Positions 56,575-64,000 of a stretch of 64,000 nucleotides of DNA are shown one piece after another; position 1 is the stretch's first letter; every line of letters begins with the position of its first letter. A program made the translations under genes and the position numbers. Under the pieces are notes generated by a model. It had not been told where the DNA came from. It was given only the letters and a program-made list of their open reading frames with translations, and made no database searches. Origin of the DNA: Albula goreensis (taxonomy: Eukaryota > Chordata > Actinopteri > Albuliformes > Albulidae); assembly GCA_022829145.1 (NCBI GenBank), contig CM040755.1, forward strand, positions 11,851,563 through 11,915,562, written 5' to 3'.

Positions 56575-57239
56575 TATTTTTCAAATCTTAGGTTGTTCTT
56601 GTTTGGTATTTATCATTATTAAGGGTATTTTCAATGTTTGGTTATCTGATGTGGGTTCAGGCTTAAAGCAGTTTAATAGAGAAACAGAAAAAAACATTTA
56701 CCTGGAATGAACCAAAAGTTTTGGCTTGTCTATGTTGTAGATTTGAAAAATTCAAATGGCACTATAAATAGCTCACATGAAAATGTATGTTTGTATGTAT
56801 GTATGTATGTATGTATGTATATGTATGTATTTAAGATTTGTGGTGCAGCAGTATTTATTACACCTAAGAGAATGATTTGTTTCTCATAATATTTTCAGCC
56901 ACATCACCATGATTTCTGTTTTATTAATATTTATTTTCAATCAACTGGTAATTCTCAGTGTCTATGTAGAGCCTTTACTGACTAATGGACAGGTACCCTA
57001 AACAGCGATGCAATGACCTCATCTTTCACATAATCTCTAAAATCTTGGTATAAAGTATTACAACATATCACACACTATCCTGAGCAGAAACTGTATACTG
57101 CCAAGAAACCACTGCCCTTTTAACTTTCTTTTAAAGAGTATAAACAGTGACCCTTACCTGTTTCAGTTTTGCCCCTTTTCTGTCCTTCACTGAGGTGAGA
57201 AAAAAACAGCAAGCAGACAAGGATTTTCCTTACACTCAT
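46688..57239 (-). CDS. lipc: Hepatic-lipase-type lipase, complete, nucleophile Ser replaced by Cys
   Basis: Secreted lipoprotein lipase family protein; hepatic lipase hydrolyses triglycerides and phospholipids in lipoproteins and is held on liver cell-surface heparan sulfate. Nine exons with consistent phases give 491 codons (human 499). Seen in order: signal peptide; HGWTVDG; nucleophile elbow reading GYCLG (Cys159); catalytic Asp185 (GLDPTGP) and His270 (CSHER) at the same spacings as the human triad (26 and 85 residues); a 22-residue lid between two cysteines, as in hepatic lipase; a C-terminal PLAT-type domain; and a basic tail KQQRKRTRS resembling the heparin-binding end of human LIPC. 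Sequence, lid length and position next to ADAM10 favour LIPC over LPL or LIPG. The cysteine at the nucleophile is the striking oddity: the gene is intact but may lack normal lipase activity. Confidence 0.93.
46806..48011 (-). other. LIPC intron 8
   Basis: About 1.2 kb containing a long CT microsatellite; otherwise nothing recognised. Confidence 0.85.
47563..47620. repeat. (CT)n microsatellite
   Basis: About 29 CT units in LIPC intron 8. The opposite-strand Arg/Glu open frame is an artefact. Confidence 0.95.
48012..48230 (-). CDS. lipc: LIPC exon 8 (PLAT-type domain)
   Basis: Acceptor CATTCAG, donor GTAAGT. 219 bases reading [20 protein letters not shown], then [18 protein letters not shown] and [16 protein letters not shown]. 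The sequon NKT and the DIG and TGETQ motifs align with human LIPC. Confidence 0.95.
48231..49560 (-). other. LIPC intron 7
   Basis: About 1.3 kb. Degenerate TG-rich sequence at 48715-48985 gives a long but meaningless Cys/Val-rich frame on +. A G-rich run lies at 48251-48262 beside exon 8. Confidence 0.85.
49561..49675 (-). CDS. lipc: LIPC exon 7 (PLAT-type domain)
   Basis: Acceptor TTTGTCCTGTAG, donor GTGAGT. 115 bases reading [20 protein letters not shown] then [17 protein letters not shown]. It aligns with human YHYQFKIQFINQ and SLLGTKE, two residues shorter. Enters in phase 1, leaves in phase 2. Confidence 0.95.
49676..50570 (-). other. LIPC intron 6
   Basis: About 0.9 kb. An 11-bp inverted repeat (AGCAGCCACTC at 49941-49951, complement at 49968-49978) is the only structure noticed. 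Confidence 0.8.
50571..50813 (-). CDS. lipc: LIPC exon 6 (catalytic His, end of lid)
   Basis: Acceptor TTGATCACAG, donor GTCAGC. 243 bases reading [20 protein letters not shown], then [20 protein letters not shown] and [12 protein letters not shown]. The catalytic histidine is in CSHER (residue 270). The cysteine before it closes the lid loop. Confidence 0.97.
50814..52132 (-). other. LIPC intron 5
   Basis: About 1.3 kb, AT-rich. The donor end lies directly against degenerate CA/TG simple sequence (52082-52132). No exon was recognised. Confidence 0.85.
52133..52366 (-). CDS. lipc: LIPC exon 5 (catalytic Asp, start of lid)
   Basis: Acceptor CCCTTTCCAG, donor GTGTGT. 234 bases reading [20 protein letters not shown], then [20 protein letters not shown] and [16 protein letters not shown]. 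The catalytic aspartate is in GLDPTGP (residue 185). The lid begins after FQPGC and reads [15 protein letters not shown] to the exon end. Confidence 0.97.
52367..53865 (-). other. LIPC intron 4
   Basis: About 1.5 kb. It contains a 42-bp-arm inverted repeat (52809-52934); the rest shows nothing recognisable. Confidence 0.85.
52809..52934. repeat. Imperfect inverted repeat, 42-bp arms
   Basis: The left arm 52809-52850 and right arm 52893-52934 are reverse complements apart from a few mismatches. The inner 15 bases (GGCCCAATGACATA region) pair perfectly. The loop is 42 nt. It could be a small fold-back element or a hairpin in the LIPC pre-mRNA. Confidence 0.85.
53866..53983 (-). CDS. lipc: LIPC exon 4 (nucleophile elbow, GYCLG)
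   Basis: Acceptor TCCATGGCAG, donor GTTGGT. 118 bases reading [20 protein letters not shown] then [19 protein letters not shown]. Human reads [17 protein letters not shown]. The codon for the nucleophile is TGC (Cys) at 53936-53938, one base from the serine codons TCC and AGC. All surrounding residues are conserved. It leaves in phase 1. Confidence 0.96.
53984..54746 (-). other. LIPC intron 3
   Basis: About 0.76 kb; no repeat or exon was recognised. Confidence 0.85.
54747..54926 (-). CDS. lipc: LIPC exon 3 (N-terminal catalytic domain)
   Basis: Acceptor CTTGCTCCAG, donor GTGAGA. 180 bases (60 codons, phase 0 at both ends) reading [20 protein letters not shown], then [20 protein letters not shown] and [19 protein letters not shown]. 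It completes HGWTVDG with exon 2. Confidence 0.96.
54927..55579 (-). other. LIPC intron 2
   Basis: About 0.65 kb; nothing beyond intron sequence was recognised. Confidence 0.85.
55580..55746 (-). CDS. lipc: LIPC exon 2
   Basis: Acceptor TTTCTCCTTAG, donor GTAGGG. 167 bases reading [20 protein letters not shown], then [20 protein letters not shown] and [13 protein letters not shown]. It has the sequon NAS and the HGW motif that forms part of the oxyanion hole in this family. Enters in phase 1, leaves in phase 0. Confidence 0.95.
56544..56574. repeat. (ATT)n microsatellite
   Basis: About ten ATT units in LIPC intron 1. Confidence 0.92.
56787..56829. repeat. (GTAT)n microsatellite
   Basis: About ten GTAT units with two interruptions, in LIPC intron 1. 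Confidence 0.9.
57158..57239 (-). CDS. lipc: LIPC exon 1 (start, signal peptide)
   Basis: ATG at 57239-57237 has G at -3. It reads [20 protein letters not shown] then KRGKTET, with donor GTAAGG. The basic n-region, hydrophobic LVCLLFF core and small residues after it make a short signal peptide. The frame joins exon 2 through a split glycine codon. The length fits the family, although this exon has little sequence similarity to human. Confidence 0.82.
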
Positions 57240-57480
57240 GACGTTAATGAAGACGTTAGCTTGGTGATCCAACCAAACCTTTCATCCGAAAGAGGAGATA
57301 GGAAGGAGAAAAGATAGGTGGTGACTGCAGAGTGCCTGGCAAGGACAGGGGTCTGATTATCTATATGATCATTCAGTCCAGAGGTGAGAAGTTGGGTGCT
57401 GGAGGGGAGTCTTATGGTCTTTGAGTGCGCTGGGTACAGCTGTATGTACAGCCAGGATGAGGGGCCAAAGGAGGGATAGG
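57240..57480 (-). promoter_or_regulatory. Putative LIPC 5' UTR and proximal promoter
   Basis: Directly upstream of the LIPC start codon. A TATA-like CATATAG lies on the - strand near 57361-57367. A direct-repeat-like GGGGCCAAAGGAGG at 57461-57474 resembles an HNF4 (DR1) site, and human LIPC is controlled by HNF4 and HNF1 in liver. Both assignments rest on short motif matches only. Confidence 0.3.
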
Positions 57481-59451
57481 GGCATCTGGAAAAGTACAGC
57501 TCTCTCTGATTGGCTCTAGACCTGATGGCCTAAGGGTGGAGAGACCGGGGTAGAGCCAAGGGTTAAAGACGGTGAGAGACTTTTTTGTTGTTTTTTTTTT
57601 GTTGATGTATGCAAGTACTTATTTTATAAAACACAATAAGTGCTTGAGTCTTAAATATTTATTCACTGATTTATTCACTGATTAAATGTGTCTTTCAATG
57701 ATCACCCATGAATCAAAATATTTTGTTTAAGAATTTTGCTTAGTGTGACCATCTGCTCATTTCAACCTACACATTCATTTGAGAAATCTCTCAACTTCAA
57801 CAATGCAGTATACATTAAGAAACTTTAGTTTATCAAACAATGTATGGGTTAATTAATTAAATTCCTGCTGGTGAATTGAACATTATGGTTTTTGTTGTCA
57901 CTTAAAACTTGACTGAGCTGCTAACTGAACTTCAGTTTCAACACTGAAGCTACTTGAAAGTGTTTGCAACAGAAATTTGCCATGAGAGGTATATCTGAGT
58001 TACTATAAGGTAACAGTGTTCATACTGAGCTCCTACTTCAATTTAAACATAAACTGTTGTTCAGTTACCCTTCCAAGCCCATTGAAGCAAAAACTCTTAA
58101 AAAATACATCTTAAAATAGGTCTGACCTAAGGTTTAATTAACATATGAATGTTTTTGCTGCAAATGTAATTGTAATTAAGCTGCCTACAATGAAAGTATT
58201 ACCTGGTACTAAAACAAACTATAAGGTGTATGGCTTGTGTTTCCATACCCTTTGGAATAAGCAAAGAATCTGCTAAACTGTGCCATCTGCTCCCGTTTAT
58301 TTCGTACATGGGGTACTATTGCTAAAATTGGCTGTATATATAAACAAATAATAAAAATACGCATGGACAGCCGTTTAGCTCATGGGAGGCCCACCCTTGT
58401 CCCGCAGGGCCACAGGCTGATCTGTGTTGTGACAGTTAAAGCAGTTCATTACTCAGTCAACTCATTTCATTCACTCACCTCTTCTCTTGGGCCTGAACTA
58501 GTTGCCAAATTTTGAGTGAAAACAAAAATCAGCAGACAGTACAGCCCTACAGGACCAGGACTGGCCACCCCCTGATCTGGGCTGATCATCAGCTTTGACA
58601 GTGAGACAAAAATCAATTTTGTTAAAAAAATGGAGGAATACTTCTTTAAATAGGAGTTCACTGATCTTCTTGACACAAAGCAAATACACTGTTCTTGACC
58701 ATATGTAACTCAAACAGACCTATGTACTGTAGCTACATTAGTGTGCTTGTCCTTGCAGAAGTGACAGAAAATGTGGCTATGGTATTATTTAATTCATGGG
58801 GTTTCCACCATTTGTTGATGAAATGAATACATGGGAACCTGAATCCAGTAAGACAGAACTGAAAGCCTACCTGGTTCACAGATTATATCTGATGCTCCTC
58901 ATTTGATCAATAAAAGTCGTGGTGGCTTTTTAACTACTGTCGGCCAGCTAAAGAAAGGTATATTCAGCAAAGTGCTATGACTTAAAAAAAGAAAACACTT
59001 CTGTGTTGTAAATGACGTTGTGTGTCTTTACAGTTGCCTTGAGAAGGAATAGATTCATGATGTTAGTGTAAATTAGCATTAAATTATCATACATGTATTA
59101 TCAACATGACACATTTCAATTTGCTGAGGAAAACATAAAACTATCTGATTCAAATAAAAGCACTTGAATTGGATGTCTCAATGTTGAGGCTAAAAATAAA
59201 AATCATTGTGAAAAAATGCAGTCAAGTGTTTTAAGTGTTTACTTACCAGAAGCCAAACATTAAGTGAACAAAAAACAAAGGCAAACAAAAATCATTAGCT
59301 GTGAATCCAGTTATGAAGGAGTTATTAGAATTTCACAATTTTCTTCATTACTTTTTCATGAATATCCTTCAGAATGTTGTATAAGTTGACTTTTTTATAA
59401 TTTGTTTGGTGTGTCCATTGTGTTCTGTTTGTGTCTCCTGTGTACTGTGTA

Positions 59452-59866
59452 GGTGTTTGGTACATCCTGTGTTATTGTATGTGTTTGGTGTGTCCTGTGT
59501 TACTGTATGTGTTTGGTGTGTCCTGTGTTACTGTATGTGTTTGGTGTGTCCTGTGTTACTGTATGTGTTTGGTGTGTCCTGTGTTACTGTATGTGTTTGG
59601 TGTGTCCTGTGTTACTGTATGTGTTTGGTGTGTCCTGTGTTACTGTATGTGTTTGGTGTGTCCTGTGTTACTGTATGTGTTTGGTGTGTCCTGTGTCTGT
59701 ATGTGTTTGTGTGTACTGTATGTGTTTGGTGTGTCCTGTGTTACTGTATGTGTTTGGTGTGTCCTGTGTTACTGTATGTGTTTGGTGTGTCCTGTGTTAC
59801 TGTACTGTATGTGTTTGGTGTGTCCTGTGTTACTGTATGTGTTTGGTGTGTCCTGTGTTACTGTAG
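59452..59866. repeat. 28-bp minisatellite, about 14-15 copies
   Basis: The unit TGTTTGGTGTGTCCTGTG plus TTACTGTATG (28 bp) is repeated head to tail with almost no divergence in the core. A degenerate first copy lies near 59452. One shortened block at about 59693-59725 and one with a duplicated ACTGT near 59800 interrupt the register. The unit has no stop in any forward frame, so three overlapping Cys/Val-rich frames run through it. It is not a gene. Confidence 0.96.
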
Positions 59867-60397
59867 GTCATGCTGCAGCACGTGCGATCGATTTGTGGAC
59901 AGTTGACCAGATCCTGTGGGACAGAACGCCCTTTGATCATTTCAAAATGCAAGTCTTTTTTTTTTTTTTTTAGCATGGAGTTAGTCAGAGCATACATAAT
60001 CTTATTTTAATTTTACCCTGTATTAGAACTTCTACGCTTAGCTGTTGTCCCTTTCCTTAATAATTGTTCATTAAATTTATGAAATGATTAAAATGTTTTT
60101 GAGGATATTTATTTTTAGAAGCAGGTCAGCAAAATGCATCATGATTACTTTAACTGTACATTTTAGGTGTGCTATATTATTGCACTTGCAAAAATGTAGT
60201 TTTTTTCAGAGTGGCAAAATGTCTGTGAGAGTCACTTGCTTATTTTTAAAACAATTCAGTGATAACTAACAAACTGTTGAGCAGATCTGCAGTGCAGAAT
60301 AATCCCTGGTAATGCACATGTACAGTAGCTGTTAGAAACACTTTGGTCTGTATGTCTGCCTGAAACAGCCATTGTCCTCAGCACCAAACAGGTTTAA

Positions 60398-60540
60398 CAA
60401 TGCAGCGCAGTGGAGCTGGGCTTATTACTCACAGGTCACAGGTTAGATTCTCAGATAGGGCCCTGTGACTGTACCCTTATAATGCAGTGCATGTCACTTG
60501 AATCACTAAAGAGTGGCTGCCTAAAACCTGAATTGTACAC
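60398..60540 (+). mobile_element. Possible degenerate SINE remnant
   Basis: Contains GCAGCGCAGTGGAGCTGG (A-box-like), CACAGGTTAGATTCT (B-box-like), GCCCTGTGACTGTACCCTT and AACCTGAATTG, in the same order as the SINE at 31228-31365. Similarity is partial, with insertions. Confidence 0.4.
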
Positions 60541-63500
60541 TAAAGAACAGAGGAGTAAAATAGAATGTGAAAAAAAATTGAATGCAGGCAAAAACACATT
60601 CTATAGTGCACACACTCTCTCCACCACCTGTCCCCAGGATCCAAACACCTGCATATAAAGGTGGGCACTTAAAACAGACTCACACTCCCCTCTGAAATCA
60701 TTCACATATTCAGCACCTCATTATAGAAAAGAACTCTGTAGCATAAGCTAACCCATTTAAAACAGACAGTCTAAACAAATAGTACAGACACAACACAAAT
60801 CAAATTCATATTGGGTATAAACCAGCAGGTTCATTCACCTTTCTTGCCTATGGGGTAGACAGGACCCTTTTATCTGCCGGTGGTAAACACAAAGGAAGGG
60901 CAAACGCAGCAGTGCACCTTTGGCTCTTTAAACACTGCTTGCTCTTGTTTGTGGTGTGTGTTGCTGTGGACAGAAGTGAACGGGTCCCTTCCTCTCACAC
61001 ACCCCCTGCTGACACTGATGAAGGAACACCTGTCACACCAATGGGCCCTACCTATCCCCTCATGCACTGTCAGATACTGGACACAGTAATATCGTCTTAC
61101 TCTCAAAGTCATTAGCTTCACCTGGTGTTTCATTTGTCCTGTTTACGTTTTACTTTGTTAATTTTTGAGAATAGCATACAATTGCATACATCAGAAAATG
61201 TAAAATGATGAAATAATAAATATAAACTGTTTTCAGAACATGGTCATTGTGATTTTTAACACATAACTTTAAGCCATTAAACCATCCTGGCCCCCATACG
61301 TTCTCTTAAATTTAAGATGCACACTTTAGTTACTTTACAAAGAAGATAATTTGGAAGCGTTGAAGTGTTTTCAGAATACATTTGCATTTTTTTATATTTT
61401 GAGTTAACATGTTTTTTCCCTCCAAATTCAGGTTTATTAATTTAATATGGGGCATTTAAATATGATTCATGGCCAACATATGCAAAGACCTGATATAAGA
61501 TAAAGGCAGCAGTGACCTTTATGATTCTCCATTATGAAATAAGGCTGAACCTTGATTAAGAATGTGGCTGAATGTTAAATTTGATATTCAGATCAAACTT
61601 GCACCAAATTGCAAGTCGTATAATCCCTATGGCAACAGAGGAGCTGCTCTGATACAGGTTATGCCGTTATGTTCCTGGTGATGACCTGTTCATCATTTGG
61701 CTCCCATCTGATAAGCTCTATGCTTTGATATGACACCAGAACAGGTTGTAACTGAGAGAGCCCAGGTCACCAGCAGTCTAGCATTAGGGATGCACACAGA
61801 GAGCTGGTACATTGAGCTGTGAATGAACAACCATATCGACAGTCAACTCATTCTCATGATCCACTATGGTCATTTTGAGTGTCCTCCAGCTCACTACTTA
61901 CAAACAGCATTTACCTGTGGAACCATCCAGAAATACATACGTATTCCATACAAGCCTGACCTGACACAGTGAACGCTGGCCCTTTGCCTTGGAGGCATAC
62001 TGTGTGCTGATCTTGTTTAGGGAATAGTGCACCAGATTATACACAAGGAGCATCAAGCAGCATGAGATTCACACAGCACAGGCTAGAACTGGGTATCTGA
62101 TGCTGGAGGGTCGGTGGCAGTTACTCTGTTTAAAGCAGCTCATTGTGGAGAATGCATATCTGTGAGGTGGCTCTGGATGACAGTATGATCTGAGGGAAAA
62201 TCCATTATTTACTGCGTTTTTTGCTGCAGAGAATGAACACTGGCTGCAGAATGGGGGCTGGTGCACAGTTGGAATGCCGAGGCACTGGGCCTGAAACAAT
62301 GGAGAGGGAAGTCGTGCCTCATCTATTCCACAAGAGCATTACATAACCTTTACCAATTTCTGTCTTAGAATATGTTTTATTCACATCTCCCTCTTATGCT
62401 CGGCTGAGTGATTTGGATACTCGGAATCCATGTTTTTCTCAGCCTGCTTTCCTTTCTATTTTCTCTCCATTAATTCGTCCTTTCAGTCACAGCTGAAGGG
62501 TCTGGTTCAAAGCCAGATGCAATATTATTTTTCTTTGGTTTCATGTTCTATACATTTTGTGAAACATGCATACGTGGGAGTTCATTTTCTTGTTAGTGTA
62601 TTGTTGTGGATTTAAATCAGGACAGCCAAAGTCAAAATTAATACAAGATTATCTTTTATTTCTGAAAAATCTACCTTGTGTAATTTCAGTTTTGTATTCA
62701 TAACAAAAGCATTTTTCTCACAAGAGGTGTGGGAGATACAAAATTGTGACAATCACTAAATTCAACAAATTTTCATCAAATAATTATTAAATTTCATGTA
62801 ACAAAAAACCATGAAGTAACAACGCCAACCATGCAGGAGCTAAGTGCCATTTTCCTGATTCAATTTCTCTTAGCGATACTATGAAACAAAAAAGTCATTA
62901 TATATTCACCTACACTTTTCCAGACAAAGTGACACAGGCTGTCATTCATGCACATCCTGTTCTGCTTCATTTCCTTACTTTCCATGGCTAAACAATTTCT
63001 AAAATAAATTGGGTTCAGGTAAGTGCAGAAATAAAAAAAACCTGGTTAGCATGCAAATTCCATCTGTGAGAGTGAGTGCCTATGGAATTTCCTGGGCCTG
63101 AGCACTGTGACAGAACAGAGGTAATTCTGAAGTTCCGGTACAGGGTGCCCGGCATCAGCTTGCACAGGTGGCGCTGCAGCAACAAGCTTCACTGCTCTGG
63201 GAACACCCTGTACTGTGTTACTGTGTATTCCGTTTTCCTCCTCTACCATCATTCAAACAAATGAATATTACCTATGTAAGCAACCCCCTCATTCACAAAA
63301 AATACAGCCAACCCTGGACCTGGACAGAAACAGGGTGTGCTGGCTTTTGTTTTTGTTTCAAAGAGAAACTATTTAGACTCAAGAAGCCAGATGAACTGAA
63401 GTTAACTGTGTACGGTAATTAATCAATGAAGTGCTAAATAAGAAGAATATCAGAATATTAGGTAACAGAATATGCAGGCTATTACTGTCAACCCTCCAGT

Positions 63501-64000
63501 GGATTACAGCTATAGTAAGGTAAACTGTGTCATGGTGCCTTAGCAACCAAGACTTTTAAACTCAGTTTTAACTTTTTATGAGAAGCTGCTTGCATTTCTG
63601 TACTCACTCTACTGTGTAAACGATTTCCATGAAAGGTAATGTTAAATACAAATTAATTGTGACTGTGTATCACATATCATGGCTCAGCTCACAAAACAGT
63701 TTGCAGTCAAGTGGATGTTAGAAGATGCCTCAGACACAGACATTAAGGCTGTGTGTCATGTGAACACTGGGTCATTAGTTATGAGAAGAAGCGCTCACCA
63801 ATCAGTAAAATATCGAAGGCTTGCTGAACCAAAAGATGGAGCATATTCTAAAGGATGAGAATGTGTTATTGACATCCAATAGGTCAAAAAATAACTAAAC
63901 TTAGCAGAGTTTTATTATTTATTTTCTTTTAGCTCTGGGGGGTTTTTGTGAAACTTAGCAGAGTAATAAATGGGTGGAGCTTCTCCCGCTCCACCCTCAG

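Larger units (their letters stand above)
55747..57157 (-). other. LIPC intron 1
   Basis: About 1.4 kb, AT-rich, with an ATT run (56544-56574) and a GTAT run (56787-56829). No exon was recognised. Confidence 0.85.
57481..64000. other. LIPC upstream region without recognised gene
   Basis: About 6.5 kb. In human the next gene on this side is AQP9; I saw no aquaporin exon (no NPA-type segment) on either strand. The region holds the 28-bp minisatellite, a poly-T (59957-59972), a possible SINE remnant and AT-rich sequence. Confidence 0.7.

Noticed and set aside
59452-59866. Possible CRISPR-like direct repeats
   Set aside because: Units are contiguous with no unique spacers and the DNA is vertebrate; it is a minisatellite.
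59406-59973. Three overlapping long + strand frames rich in Cys, Val and Leu
   Set aside because: They are the 28-bp minisatellite read in three frames; the unit simply lacks stops. No signal, domain or splice support.
58440-64000. Search for AQP9 exons expected beyond LIPC by human synteny
   Set aside because: No aquaporin motif seen on either strand; the gene probably lies outside the window.

Overview
This window is vertebrate nuclear DNA, most likely from a ray-finned fish. The exons are short and GC-rich and sit in AT-richer introns. The sequence is full of CA/TG and CT microsatellites, and it carries at least one copy of a tRNA-derived SINE of the type I associate with fish. The species cannot be named from the sequence.

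Two genes face each other tail to tail. On the + strand, 14 coding exons (11312-39692) encode all of ADAM10 except its N-terminus: most of the prodomain, the metalloprotease, disintegrin and cysteine-rich domains, the transmembrane helix and the cytoplasmic tail. The signal-peptide exon and the exon after it were not found in positions 1-11311, so that stretch is read as intron and the gene starts upstream of the window. On the - strand, nine coding exons (57239 down to 46688) encode a complete hepatic-lipase-type protein (LIPC, 491 codons by splicing). ADAM10 and LIPC are also convergent neighbours in human, and this microsynteny supports both calls.

Layout: 1-11311 ADAM10 intron with CT and TG microsatellites; 11312-39692 ADAM10 exons, widely spaced at first (introns of about 7 kb) and clustered from 34 to 40 kb; 39693 to about 42.8 kb ADAM10 3' UTR; about 42.8-45.4 kb gap between the two 3' ends; 45.4-57.2 kb LIPC; 57.2-64 kb LIPC upstream DNA with a 28-bp minisatellite and no recognisable gene.

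Main points for a second look: (1) the LIPC nucleophile motif reads GYCLG instead of GYSLG, so the catalytic serine is replaced by cysteine while Asp, His, lid and splicing frame are intact; (2) two ADAM10 introns appear to use GC donors, and one of these also has a TG-rich acceptor without a normal pyrimidine tract; (3) a large near-perfect palindrome lies in the ADAM10 intron that splits the zinc-binding motif, and a second hairpin lies in a LIPC intron; (4) a 28-bp minisatellite upstream of LIPC is open in all three forward frames. No bacterial-type system, CRISPR array, tRNA or rRNA gene was seen.
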